A DNA stretch of 24,348 nt. Source: Chloroflexota bacterium. Its GTDB lineage: Bacteria > Chloroflexota > UBA5177 > JANWHV01. Each line of letters starts with the position of its first letter. Position 1 is the stretch's first letter. The stretch lies in the NCBI GenBank assembly GCA_025450375.1, contig JANWHO010000232.1:1-24348 (forward strand). The letters run 5' to 3'. Made by a program: the position numbers and the translations under genes. The notes beneath the pieces are model-generated. The model searched no databases, was not told the origin of the DNA, and saw only the letters and a list, made by a program, of their open reading frames with translations. Positions 1 through 6,799 of the stretch are shown piece by piece.

Positions 1-965
1 CCGACTTCGACGACGTTGCGGTTCTGCACGTTGCGCGACGCGACCCGAGTCAACTGCTGCTGGGCACGCAGCGCGTTGTTGGTGACGGCGAAATCGACGC
101 CGAGACGGCCTTGCTGGACGGAGTGGAGCTGCTTGTTGTTGAAGGCGTATTGAGCCTTTTGCAAGGCCGATTGCTGCTCGAATGCGTCCTTGGCGGCCTT
201 CTTACCCTTGGCGGGGAGAATATAGCCGGCCAGCTTCTCTTGGACGATCCGCGGATTATCGCCCGCCTGAATGGCGGCCACCCCGTCCACGATCAGGGAA
301 GCCGTTTCCGCCTCGGTCGCCGAGCGGCGCTTGAGCTTCGTGGCCAGGGGCAGCCAGAACAGGTTGGCTGATCCCACGCCGTAAAGAGTCGCGGTGAAAG
401 CGACAGCGATGGAGGATGCCATCTCACTGGCCGAGCTCATGTGGGCTAGAATACGGATCAGACCCATGACCGTGCCCAGGATCCCCAGGGTGGGAGCGAA
501 ACCGCCCAACGCTTCCAGCATGCTGATGCCGGTCTCGTGCCTCGCCTCGCGGGCGGCGATTTCGATCTCCATCACCTGGGTGACCACTTCCGGATCAGTT
601 CCGTCAACCACCAGCATGATGCCCTTGCGGATCAGCGGGTCAAGGATGGTCGGCGCCTCTTGCTCCAGGGCTAAGAGCCCTTCCTTGCGGGCGCGTTCGG
701 CCAGCTTGACGAATTGCTGCACGATGGCGGCTGGATCCACCACCGGCTCGCGCATGGACAACATGATCATTTTGGGCAGCCGCTTGACCACGCTCATGGG
801 GAAGGCGACCATCCCGGCGCCCAGACTACCGCCAAACACGATCAGGCCGGCGGAGACATTGAAGTACGACATGAGGCTGCCGTGCTCCATCACGATAGAG
901 CCGACCAACGAGCCAATGGCTAAGACGAAGCCAAGGGTCGTGGCCAGATCCAGCTTTTTCTTCAT
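1..965 (-). CDS. motA: Flagellar motor stator protein MotA (3' end outside window)
   Basis: Proton-channel subunit of the flagellar stator. With MotB it forms the membrane complex that turns ion flow into torque. The minus-strand frame opens at an ATG at 963-965 and stays open to base 1, so at least 321 residues are present and no stop is seen. The start reads MKKKLDLATT. Four membrane segments are visible, near residues 5-25, 33-52, about 155-175 and about 190-210. The conserved MotA motif FAPTLGILGTVMGL precedes segment 3, and its proline is the one coupled to proton flow. The ATG overlaps the flbD stop (ATGA), so the two are translationally coupled. The canonical MotA core ends near residue 250. 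The remaining 70 or more residues are a Gln/Asn/Lys-rich tail that I cannot assign. motB probably follows beyond the left edge. Identification is firm; the tail is unusual. Confidence 0.93.
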   Translation of the reverse strand, partial: MKKKLDLATTLGFVLAIGSLVGSIVMEHGSLMSYFNVSAGLIVFGGSLGAGMVAFPMSVVKRLPKMIMLSMREPVVDPAAIVQQFVKLAERARKEGLLALEQEAPTILDPLIRKGIMLVVDGTDPEVVTQVMEIEIAAREARHETGISMLEALGGFAPTLGILGTVMGLIRILAHMSSASEMASSIAVAFTATLYGVGSANLFWLPLATKLKRRSATEAETASLIVDGVAAIQAGDNPRIVQEKLAGYILPAKGKKAAKDAFEQQSALQKAQYAFNNKQLHSVQQGRLGVDFAVTNNALRAQQQLTRVASRNVQNRNVVEV

Positions 966-1162
966 CCGCGTTCTCCCAGGCCAACCTGTACCTGGTGGCG
1001 GAAGTCGATGATCTGACGCAGAATGTCATCGGCTCGCTCACGAACGACAAAGTGATGCCCGTTGGTGATCGTGATCACCGTGTCCGGGGTTTCCTCCATG
1101 GACTGGATAATGTCGGCATTGAGCGCGAAGCGCGTACCGTCGAACCGTGTAAGCCAAATCAT
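962..1162 (-). CDS. flbD: FlbD/SwrD family flagellar protein
   Basis: A 66-residue protein of the FlbD (SwrD) family. These small proteins lie next to motA/motB or fliL in flagellar operons, and SwrD supports stator torque during swarming in Bacillus. The sequence starts MIWLTRFDGTRFALN and carries the family features: an N-terminal beta-strand, the ALNADIIQSMEETPDTVI segment and a NGHHFVVRE motif, followed by a helix (ADDILRQIIDFR). I chose the ATG at 1160-1162 rather than an in-frame start 16 codons upstream, because AGAAGGAAG sits at the right distance before it and family members begin at this Met-Ile. Its TGA overlaps the motA ATG. It is not the NtrC-like Caulobacter FlbD, which shares only the name. 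Confidence 0.9.
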   Translation of the reverse strand: MIWLTRFDGTRFALNADIIQSMEETPDTVITITNGHHFVVRERADDILRQIIDFRHQVQVGLGERG

Positions 1163-1174
1163 TGCGCACTTCCT

Positions 1175-1199
1175 TCTACACAACCGGCGGTAGTGTAGA
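1175..1199 (-). promoter_or_regulatory. Hairpin partly covering the flbD ribosome-binding site
   Basis: In mRNA sense, TCTACAC and GTGTAGA form a perfect 7-bp stem around an 11-base loop. The 3' arm runs into the first bases of the AGAAGGAAG Shine-Dalgarno of flbD. The structure could modulate flbD-motA translation or be a weak terminator after the sortase gene; there is no U-tract. The repeat is seen directly; its function is inferred. Confidence 0.35.
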
Positions 1200-1282
1200 C
1201 ACGGAGGCACGATTACCCCAAGTGAATTGGCGACACCCGATCGGCGGTTCGTACCAGAGAGAATGGGCCTAGGTTGATGCCC

Positions 1283-1939
1283 TTAATCGACCCCTTCGAC
1301 CCCCGCCAGCGCCGCGCTGACCACGATACGCTGGGTGTCGACCATGTACGGGGTACAGGTGATCAGGGTCATGGTCGCGGAGGGAGTGGGACGGAGCACC
1401 GCGACATCCGTAGGCCAGACCACGCGGCTGCCGGTGACCCGGTAGAGGAAGCGCTCGCCGCCCTGGAGCAACTCGATGGGGTCACCCGCTTGCAAGGAAC
1501 CCAGATGCACGAACACGCTGCCCTGAATGTCGTCGTGACCGTAGGCCACGTAGTTTCCCCGCTCGCCCACCCCGGCCGAGAACGTGTAGTGGGTGACGGC
1601 CAACCCATCGGCGATGGGCAGCTCGCCCAGGGCATTTACCCCTCGGTCCACCACCGGCGCCCGCACCGCCAACCGCGGGATGACCAGGGTCACCCCTCCA
1701 GATGACGCGGCGTGGTGAACGCTTCGTGCGGCAGGCGTCTGGCCGAACGCGGACCAGACGGACCAGGCGCCGCCCGACGCCGCCCCACCCCCAGGCAGGG
1801 CGGACGCGGAGATGGGGCGCGGCGCGGCGGAGGTGACGCTGCCTGGCTGGATGCCGCCCTGCCCCAGGAACGGCGAGCCAAAAAGCCAGACGAGCATGGC
1901 GCTGACGACCGCCACGGGCAGAAACACTAACGGGCGCAT
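1283..1939 (-). CDS. Sortase (class D/E-like transpeptidase)
   Basis: A 218-residue sortase, a membrane-anchored cysteine transpeptidase that cleaves a C-terminal sorting motif and attaches the protein to the cell wall or to pilin. An N-terminal hydrophobic anchor (residues 3-22, MRPLVFLPVAVVSAMLVWLF) is followed by a Gly/Ala/Pro/Ser-rich linker to about residue 80 and the beta-barrel domain from 83 to 213. The catalytic triad is clear: His135 in AYGHDD, Cys195 in TLITCTPY and Arg204 in TQRIVV. The TLxTC form and spacing fit class D/E housekeeping-type sortases. The gene lies between an MCP and flbD-motA on the same strand, 121 bp before flbD. No LPxTG substrate gene is visible in the window, so the substrate is unknown. 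The upstream ribosome-binding site is weak (AGAGAGAAG). Confidence 0.9.
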   Translation of the reverse strand: MRPLVFLPVAVVSAMLVWLFGSPFLGQGGIQPGSVTSAAPRPISASALPGGGAASGGAWSVWSAFGQTPAARSVHHAASSGGVTLVIPRLAVRAPVVDRGVNALGELPIADGLAVTHYTFSAGVGERGNYVAYGHDDIQGSVFVHLGSLQAGDPIELLQGGERFLYRVTGSRVVWPTDVAVLRPTPSATMTLITCTPYMVDTQRIVVSAALAGVEGVD

Positions 1940-1997
1940 GACTTCTCTCTACCTAATCGTCTGTCAACAGGCAATATGTACACTGATTTTGGCCGAT

Positions 1998-2045
1998 CCC
2001 CCGACTGCGGTCGGCCCGACGCGACCACCCGACCTCAGTCGGGGG
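1998..2045. repeat. Large inverted repeat between MCP and sortase genes
   Basis: CCCCCGACTG at 1998-2007 is repeated in inverted form at 2036-2045. The 28-base interior holds a further GGTCG/CGACC pairing, so a long, branched GC-rich hairpin is possible on either strand. It lies in the 143-bp gap after the MCP stop. It could end MCP transcription or shield its mRNA 3' end, but no T-run follows on the minus strand, so an intrinsic terminator is unproven. Confidence 0.5.
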
Positions 2046-2082
2046 AGTAAATTATGCAGCCTGATTGTGAACTAACCATCGG

Positions 2083-4176
2083 TTAGGCGGCGTGCCAATC
2101 AGAGACGCGGCGGCGGTTATGCATCGTGCCCCGCTCGCTGGCGGGCTGCTCGTCCTCGTCGGTGACGAAGTTGGCGAGCAACGACTCCAGCTTCTCGGCC
2201 AAAGCCGCCAACTCCTGCGCCCCAGCCGCCATTTGCTGGGCGCTTCCGGCCTGCTCCGCCATGGAGGCATTGACCTCCTCGGCCCCGGCCGCGCTCTCCT
2301 CGCTCACGGCGGCGATGCTTTCAATGGCCCCCGCCACCTGCTCGGCCCCGGCCATCATCCCGCGCGCCGCTGCCGCCGTGCGCGCGACCACGGCGGAGAC
2401 CCGGCCGGTGGCGGAGGCGGCATCGTCCACGCTCCCCATCATCTCGCCGATCGCCTCGCGGATAGCGCGGGCCTGGGTGTTCGTCTCCTCCACCACTCCG
2501 GTGATACTCTCCAGCGCCGCGCGGGCCTCTTGACCCAGGGCAACGCTCTGCTCAACCTCGGCGCTGCCGGCCTTCATCGCGTCCACCACCTCGGCGACCT
2601 GCCGCTGGATGGCGGTAATGCGGGCGGCAATCTCGCGCGTTTCCGCCGAGGCGCGCTCGGCCAGCTTCCGCACCTCGGCGGCCACGACGGTAAAGCCCTT
2701 GCCGTGCTCGCCGGCGCGCGCCGCCTCGATGGCCGCGTTGAGGGCAAGAAGATTGGTCTGGGCGGCGATGTCGTCGATCGCCGCCACGATGGCGCCGATT
2801 TCGTTACTCCGCTTACCCAAGGTCTCCACCTGGTCGACCCCCTTCAGGACGGCGGCCCGCACCCCTTCGATGCTAGTGATCGTCTGGGTCACGGCGCGGC
2901 CGCCGCTCCGAGCGGTGGCTGCCGCCCGATCGGCGGCGCCGGCCACCGCCTCGACACTCTGGGTCGTATGGTGCAGCGCGGATCGCAGGGAGGTATTGGC
3001 TCCCTCGTTTTCCAGCACCGCCTCGCCCTGGGCGCGAGCTCCCTCGGCCATCTGTTCGACCGCCTGTTGCAGGGCGGTCATCTGGGCGATGACCTGGGTC
3101 GCGCTCTGGCTTTGATCGCTCGCCCCGCGCGCCACTTCCTCCACCGCGTTGGCGATCTGGCTGCTTGCTTGCTGGATGCTTCCCGTATTCGTCGACACCC
3201 GCGCCGCCCCCTCGGCCACCTGGCGGGCCACCTGGGCCACCTGGGTGATCAAGGCGCGCAAGTTCTGAAGCATGACCACGAACGCCTGGCCCAGTTTGTC
3301 GGCGTCCCCGGCCGGAGTAACCGGACGGGTAAGGTCGCCGTCCGCCAGAGCGGTCGCCGCCTCGACCATGGCCGATTGATGGGCCACCATGGCCACGAAG
3401 GAAGTACTGAGGGCGCCCATTTCGTCGCGGGCGGAGGGGAGTCCGGTGACTGACACGGCGGTGTCGCCCTCGGCCAGCCGTCCGGCGACCGTGGTGAGCC
3501 GGCGCAACCCTTGGCGGATGGAGCGTGAGATGAAGAACGCGATGCAGCCCAGCACCAGGGCGCCGAGAATGGCCAGAATGATCAGCAATTGCTTCCCGCT
3601 GTTCGCCGCGCCGCCGATAGATACCTTGAGCGCGTTCAAGCGCGCGGTTTCTTTATCCTCCAGATTCTGGAAAGCAATGGGCAGGTCATTGGATGGGATC
3701 AGGTTGTCCACGGTCACGACATGGATCGCGCGCGCCACGTTCCCCGCGAGCGCGTACTTCCGCATCGATTGGGTGAAGCCATCGTAGCTGGTCAGATCGC
3801 TGGTGATCCTTGCCAGCAGGGACGCTTCGTCCGGGGTGGCGGCAAGCCGGCGGGCGGTATCCAGGTGGGGGTTCATGGCGGCCCTGGCCTGCACGGCTTG
3901 TTGATAGGTGGTTTCCGCCAGGGCGTGCTGGCTGGGATCGCGGAGGGCGACCACCGCTCCATACATGTTGGATTGATCGTCGTCCAGGGTCCATTGTTCG
4001 TAGGCGCCCGAGACCGCCTGATACATCTCACGGGCGGTCACTTGCTGAGCGACCTTCCCGGTCATGGTGTTAAAGCTATTGATCGCCATCCCGATGCAGA
4101 CAAGAAATATTGCCACGCTGCTCAATGCCAGGGTGATCAGTTTGCCATTAATGGACATATCCCTGAGGAGACGCAT
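2083..4176 (-). CDS. Methyl-accepting chemotaxis protein
   Basis: A 697-residue transmembrane chemoreceptor that controls CheA kinase activity and so flagellar rotation. TM1 spans about residues 12-33. An extracytoplasmic helical sensor of the 4HB type covers about 35-193 and TM2 about 195-216. A HAMP domain (about 217-270) follows, then a second HAMP-like segment with the ADGDLTRPV motif (about 274-320) and a long coiled-coil signalling domain. The highly conserved hairpin tip lies near residues 468-506 and includes [20 protein letters not shown] and EVRKLAERA, which marks this unambiguously as an MCP. The C-terminus has no NWETF-type CheR tether. The ATG at 4174-4176 is preceded by GAAGGA at good spacing. 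A sigma-28-like promoter lies about 100 bp upstream, which fits expression with the flagellar regulon. The ligand cannot be inferred. Confidence 0.96.
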   Translation of the reverse strand: MRLLRDMSINGKLITLALSSVAIFLVCIGMAINSFNTMTGKVAQQVTAREMYQAVSGAYEQWTLDDDQSNMYGAVVALRDPSQHALAETTYQQAVQARAAMNPHLDTARRLAATPDEASLLARITSDLTSYDGFTQSMRKYALAGNVARAIHVVTVDNLIPSNDLPIAFQNLEDKETARLNALKVSIGGAANSGKQLLIILAILGALVLGCIAFFISRSIRQGLRRLTTVAGRLAEGDTAVSVTGLPSARDEMGALSTSFVAMVAHQSAMVEAATALADGDLTRPVTPAGDADKLGQAFVVMLQNLRALITQVAQVARQVAEGAARVSTNTGSIQQASSQIANAVEEVARGASDQSQSATQVIAQMTALQQAVEQMAEGARAQGEAVLENEGANTSLRSALHHTTQSVEAVAGAADRAAATARSGGRAVTQTITSIEGVRAAVLKGVDQVETLGKRSNEIGAIVAAIDDIAAQTNLLALNAAIEAARAGEHGKGFTVVAAEVRKLAERASAETREIAARITAIQRQVAEVVDAMKAGSAEVEQSVALGQEARAALESITGVVEETNTQARAIREAIGEMMGSVDDAASATGRVSAVVARTAAAARGMMAGAEQVAGAIESIAAVSEESAAGAEEVNASMAEQAGSAQQMAAGAQELAALAEKLESLLANFVTDEDEQPASERGTMHNRRRVSDWHAA

Positions 4177-4248
4177 TCGTTGTTTCCTTCTTCCTCTCGA
4201 CAGCGAGCGGGGGATACTCCCGCACTCGGACGCCTACTCCGGCGCCCA

Positions 4249-4266
4249 GGCATGGCCCGCCATGCC
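4249..4266. repeat. Palindrome in the MCP leader
   Basis: GGCATGGC and GCCATGCC form a perfect 8-bp inverted repeat with a 2-base centre. It sits just downstream of the predicted start of transcription of the MCP gene and about 73 bp before its ATG. It could be an operator or an RNA hairpin in the 5' leader; the sequence alone does not decide. Confidence 0.4.
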
Positions 4267-4276
4267 ACTATCAGGT

Positions 4277-4303
4277 CTTTCGGCATGGGAGCCATGAACT
4301 TGA
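4277..4303 (-). promoter_or_regulatory. Sigma-28 (FliA)-type promoter of the MCP gene
   Basis: In minus-strand sense the sequence is TCAAGTTC, 11 bases, GCCGAAAG. The enterobacterial sigma-28 consensus is TAAAGTTT-N11-GCCGATAA, so both boxes match at 6 of 8 positions with exactly the expected spacing. Transcription would start near 4270, giving a leader of about 95 bases to the MCP ATG at 4176. A late flagellar promoter in front of a chemoreceptor is the expected arrangement. Confidence 0.6.
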
Positions 4304-4470
4304 GCCCCGGATAGGCCACGGGAGGCGCGTTCCCAGGAAAGCCCGCACAATGTGGATCACATTTTCCAGGCGCCCATCGGCCCGAGGAGTACTGGATAGG
4401 GCAGGAACGATCATCCATTCGGGGCGTGCCGGTGGGGAGGATGGGCCATACCTGTAAGGGCCATGCACCT

Positions 4471-4797
4471 ATGAGCGAGCGGGGGTATCGTGACAGTATG
4501 AAAAGGCAGAGCAAGACTTCATCCCTGGCTGAAATGAGGCTGATGAATAGGTCATCCCATACCTCAACCCTTGGGTACGCGCTGGAAACCTTCCGGGAAA
4601 GCCGAGATCTCTCGCCCGCCGGCTTGGCGGCCTGGCTTTCCCTGAAACCAGAGAAGCTGCCGGCCCTGGCCGCCGAGCGGCGGCCCGAGCCGGACGAGTC
4701 CGACTTCAATATGCGCTGCGCCGCGATCGCCGAGCGGGCCGGTTGCGACGCGTTTGCCCTCCGTATCCTTCTCCGCTGGCTTCGCGCCTCCGGCTGA
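4471..4797 (+). CDS. Small XRE/HTH-like protein
   Basis: A protein of about 108 residues of which the last 75 look like a compact helical domain. It reads TLGYALETFRESRDLSPAGL, then AAWLSLKPEKLPALAAERRP and a C-terminal IAERAGCDAFALRILLRWLR helix. The order of a short helix, Leu-Ser-x-x-Gly-Leu-Ala, then a second helix before an Arg-rich stretch resembles the XRE-type helix-turn-helix seen in small proteins of Chloroflexota and related bacteria. The start is uncertain. ATG at 4471 has AAGGG 10 bases upstream; ATG at 4498 is an alternative; the N-terminal 30-40 residues may not be translated. It precedes the ABC exporter pair on the same strand but has a separate promoter after it. A regulator of the exporters is possible but unproven. 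Confidence 0.6.
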   Translation: MSERGYRDSMKRQSKTSSLAEMRLMNRSSHTSTLGYALETFRESRDLSPAGLAAWLSLKPEKLPALAAERRPEPDESDFNMRCAAIAERAGCDAFALRILLRWLRASG

Positions 4798-4833
4798 ACG
4801 CTATAAAATACCTCACATTCGCGCTCCCGCGGC

Positions 4834-4862
4834 TTGACAGAGAAATAGCCGCGCGCTAGAGT
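4834..4862 (+). promoter_or_regulatory. Sigma-70-type promoter of the ABC exporter pair
   Basis: TTGACA at 4834-4839, a 17-base spacer and TAGAGT at 4857-4862. The -35 box is a perfect consensus and the -10 matches 4 of 6. Transcription would start near 4869, leaving a leader of about 120 bases before the ATG at 4989. Confidence 0.6.
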
Positions 4863-4988
4863 GCATCTTGCGGCGTGTATCGGTGGAGCACCCTGGCTCT
4901 CCCGCGCCGACGGCCCAGACGGCGTGCCCCTACTCTTTGTCGCGCCGGCGGATTCAGCCCAGGATACTCAATGGGAGGCGCTCTGCTT

Positions 4989-6794
4989 ATGCGCGAGTTC
5001 AGCGTGGCCGGCGCCTATGTGTCCGACCAGCGTGGACCGATCCGATGGATCACTGCTCACCTCCTCCGCTACAAGTGGGCGGTTGGCGTCTTCATACTCG
5101 TCTCGCTGTTGGTCAACGTCGCCTTCAATTTTACCTCGGTGCTGGTGGGCCAGGCGTTCAACGATGTGTTGCATAGCCGCTCTCCCCACCTGGATCTGGC
5201 CCGCGATGGCCTGTTGATCCTCGCGATCGTGCTGATCACGGGCACTATCGATATCAGCGCTCGATCCCTGTCCGAGCTGCTCGGGAAGCGGCTGGCGCGC
5301 GACGCGCGCGATGAACTCTATCTCAGCCTCTTGGGGAAGAGTCAAACCTTTCACAATCGGCAGCGGGTGGGCGACATCATGGCCAGGGTGGCCAATGATG
5401 TGAACCGCCTCAGCGATCTGGTGGTACCTGGCCTGGACGTGGTCTTCGACTCCTCCTCGGCCCTGGTGTTCCCGATGATCTTCATCGCCTTTCTTCAGCC
5501 GCAACTGCTGTTGGTGCCCGTCTTGTTCGTGGGCGCCTACGTGTGGGGCGTACGCCGCTATTTACGCCAACTGCACCCGGTCACCACGGCGCAGCGGGCG
5601 GAGTTTGGGGCGCTCAATGCCGGACTGAGTGAATCGGTGCGGGGGATCGAACTGGTCAAGGCGACGGGGCAGGAGGAGGCGGAGCTGGAAAAGTTCGCCG
5701 TCCGCGCCCGCGCCTACCGCGACCTCTCGGTCCGCGAGGGCCAGATTCAGGCGGTGTATTTGCCGCCCCTCTTCCTGGCCGCCGCCTTTGCCCTGGCCAT
5801 GGCGCATGGACTGTATCTGGTATCGCGTGGCGAGTTGTCGGTTGGCGGCCTGGTGACCTATTTCGGGCTGATTAGCGCCTTCCGCTGGCCGACCTTCGCC
5901 TCTACCTTTTCCTGGGACGTGGTCCGGCAAGGGATCTCGGGAGCGGAGCGCATCCTGGCCCTGCTCCGAGACGAGGCGAACCTGGACCAGAATGAGCAGG
6001 GGTATGCGAGGCCGATGCGGGGCGAACTGGAATTCGATCGCGTGTCGTTCAGCTATGAGAGTCACCCAGCCCTGCGCGAGGTAAGCTTCCGGGCCATGCC
6101 GGGGCAAACGGTCGCGATTGTCGGTCAGACCGGCGCCGGCAAGAGTACCCTGGCCCGGTTGGTGAACCGGATCTACGACGTGGAATCAGGAGTGATCACG
6201 GTCGACGGGATCGACGTGCGCGCCTGGAATCTCGACGCCCTCCGCTCGCGCATCGCCACTATTGAGCAGGATGTCTTCCTGTTTTCGCGCACCATCGCCG
6301 AAAATATTGAGTTCGGACTGGGTGGGCGGGAGCGCGATATGGATCCGGCGGCCCGGCGGGCGGCCATCGAGCAGGCCGGCAGGGACGCCCAGGCGCATGA
6401 GTTCATCATGCATATGAAGGATGGCTACGACACGGTGATTGGCGAGCGAGGAGTAACCCTTTCCGGCGGGCAGCGCCAGCGCCTGGCAATTGCCCGGGCC
6501 TTGCTCACCGATCCGACCATCCTCATCCTGGATGACTCTACCAGCGCCATTGACAGCGCCACCGAGGATGAGATTCAGAAGGCGATGCGGCGCCTTCTCA
6601 GCGGCCGGACCACCTTGCTGATCACGCACCGGCTCTCGCAGATCCGCTCGGCGGACTGGGTGCTCGTCCTCCACCAAGGAAGGGTGGAGGATCAGGGAAC
6701 GCACGAGCAGTTGTTGCGGCGGTGCGGCTTGTATCGGAGAATCTTCGCCCATTACGAGCCCGCCCTGGCGCCCGAGCCGGCGGGAGTGAGGTAA
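4989..6794 (+). CDS. ABC exporter half-transporter with degenerate catalytic site (subunit 1)
   Basis: A 601-residue exporter subunit with one transmembrane domain (six helices, about residues 15-310) fused to one nucleotide-binding domain (about 340-590). Walker A GQTGAGKST is at 379-387, signature LSGGQ at 491-495, Walker B ILILDDSTSAID with the catalytic Glu replaced by Asp516, and H-loop His547. A Walker B Asp together with a normal signature is the pattern of the degenerate-site subunit in heterodimeric type IV exporters (BmrC/D, TM287/288 type). I chose the ATG at 4989 because GGGAGG ends 10 bases upstream and because homologues start near the MREF region. An in-frame start at 4875 would add an unlikely Arg-rich leader. 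The partner gene follows after 5 bp. Substrate unknown: lipid, peptide or drug export are all possible. Confidence 0.92.
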   Translation: MREFSVAGAYVSDQRGPIRWITAHLLRYKWAVGVFILVSLLVNVAFNFTSVLVGQAFNDVLHSRSPHLDLARDGLLILAIVLITGTIDISARSLSELLGKRLARDARDELYLSLLGKSQTFHNRQRVGDIMARVANDVNRLSDLVVPGLDVVFDSSSALVFPMIFIAFLQPQLLLVPVLFVGAYVWGVRRYLRQLHPVTTAQRAEFGALNAGLSESVRGIELVKATGQEEAELEKFAVRARAYRDLSVREGQIQAVYLPPLFLAAAFALAMAHGLYLVSRGELSVGGLVTYFGLISAFRWPTFASTFSWDVVRQGISGAERILALLRDEANLDQNEQGYARPMRGELEFDRVSFSYESHPALREVSFRAMPGQTVAIVGQTGAGKSTLARLVNRIYDVESGVITVDGIDVRAWNLDALRSRIATIEQDVFLFSRTIAENIEFGLGGRERDMDPAARRAAIEQAGRDAQAHEFIMHMKDGYDTVIGERGVTLSGGQRQRLAIARALLTDPTILILDDSTSAIDSATEDEIQKAMRRLLSGRTTLLITHRLSQIRSADWVLVLHQGRVEDQGTHEQLLRRCGLYRRIFAHYEPALAPEPAGVR

Positions 6795-6799
6795 GCACC

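Noticed and set aside
1210..1250. GCCGATCG on the minus strand as a second sigma-28 -10 before flbD
   Set aside because: The required upstream TAAAGTTT-like box at 11 bases is absent (ATTCTCTC).
2092..3453. Open plus-strand frame of 453 codons
   Set aside because: Exactly antisense to the MCP gene; the translation is His/Gly/Leu-rich without domain features and arises from GC-biased codons of the real gene.
4137..4709. Minus-strand frame of 190 codons upstream of the MCP
   Set aside because: It contains the sigma-28 promoter and the palindrome and has no ribosome-binding site; composition is that of non-coding or antisense DNA.
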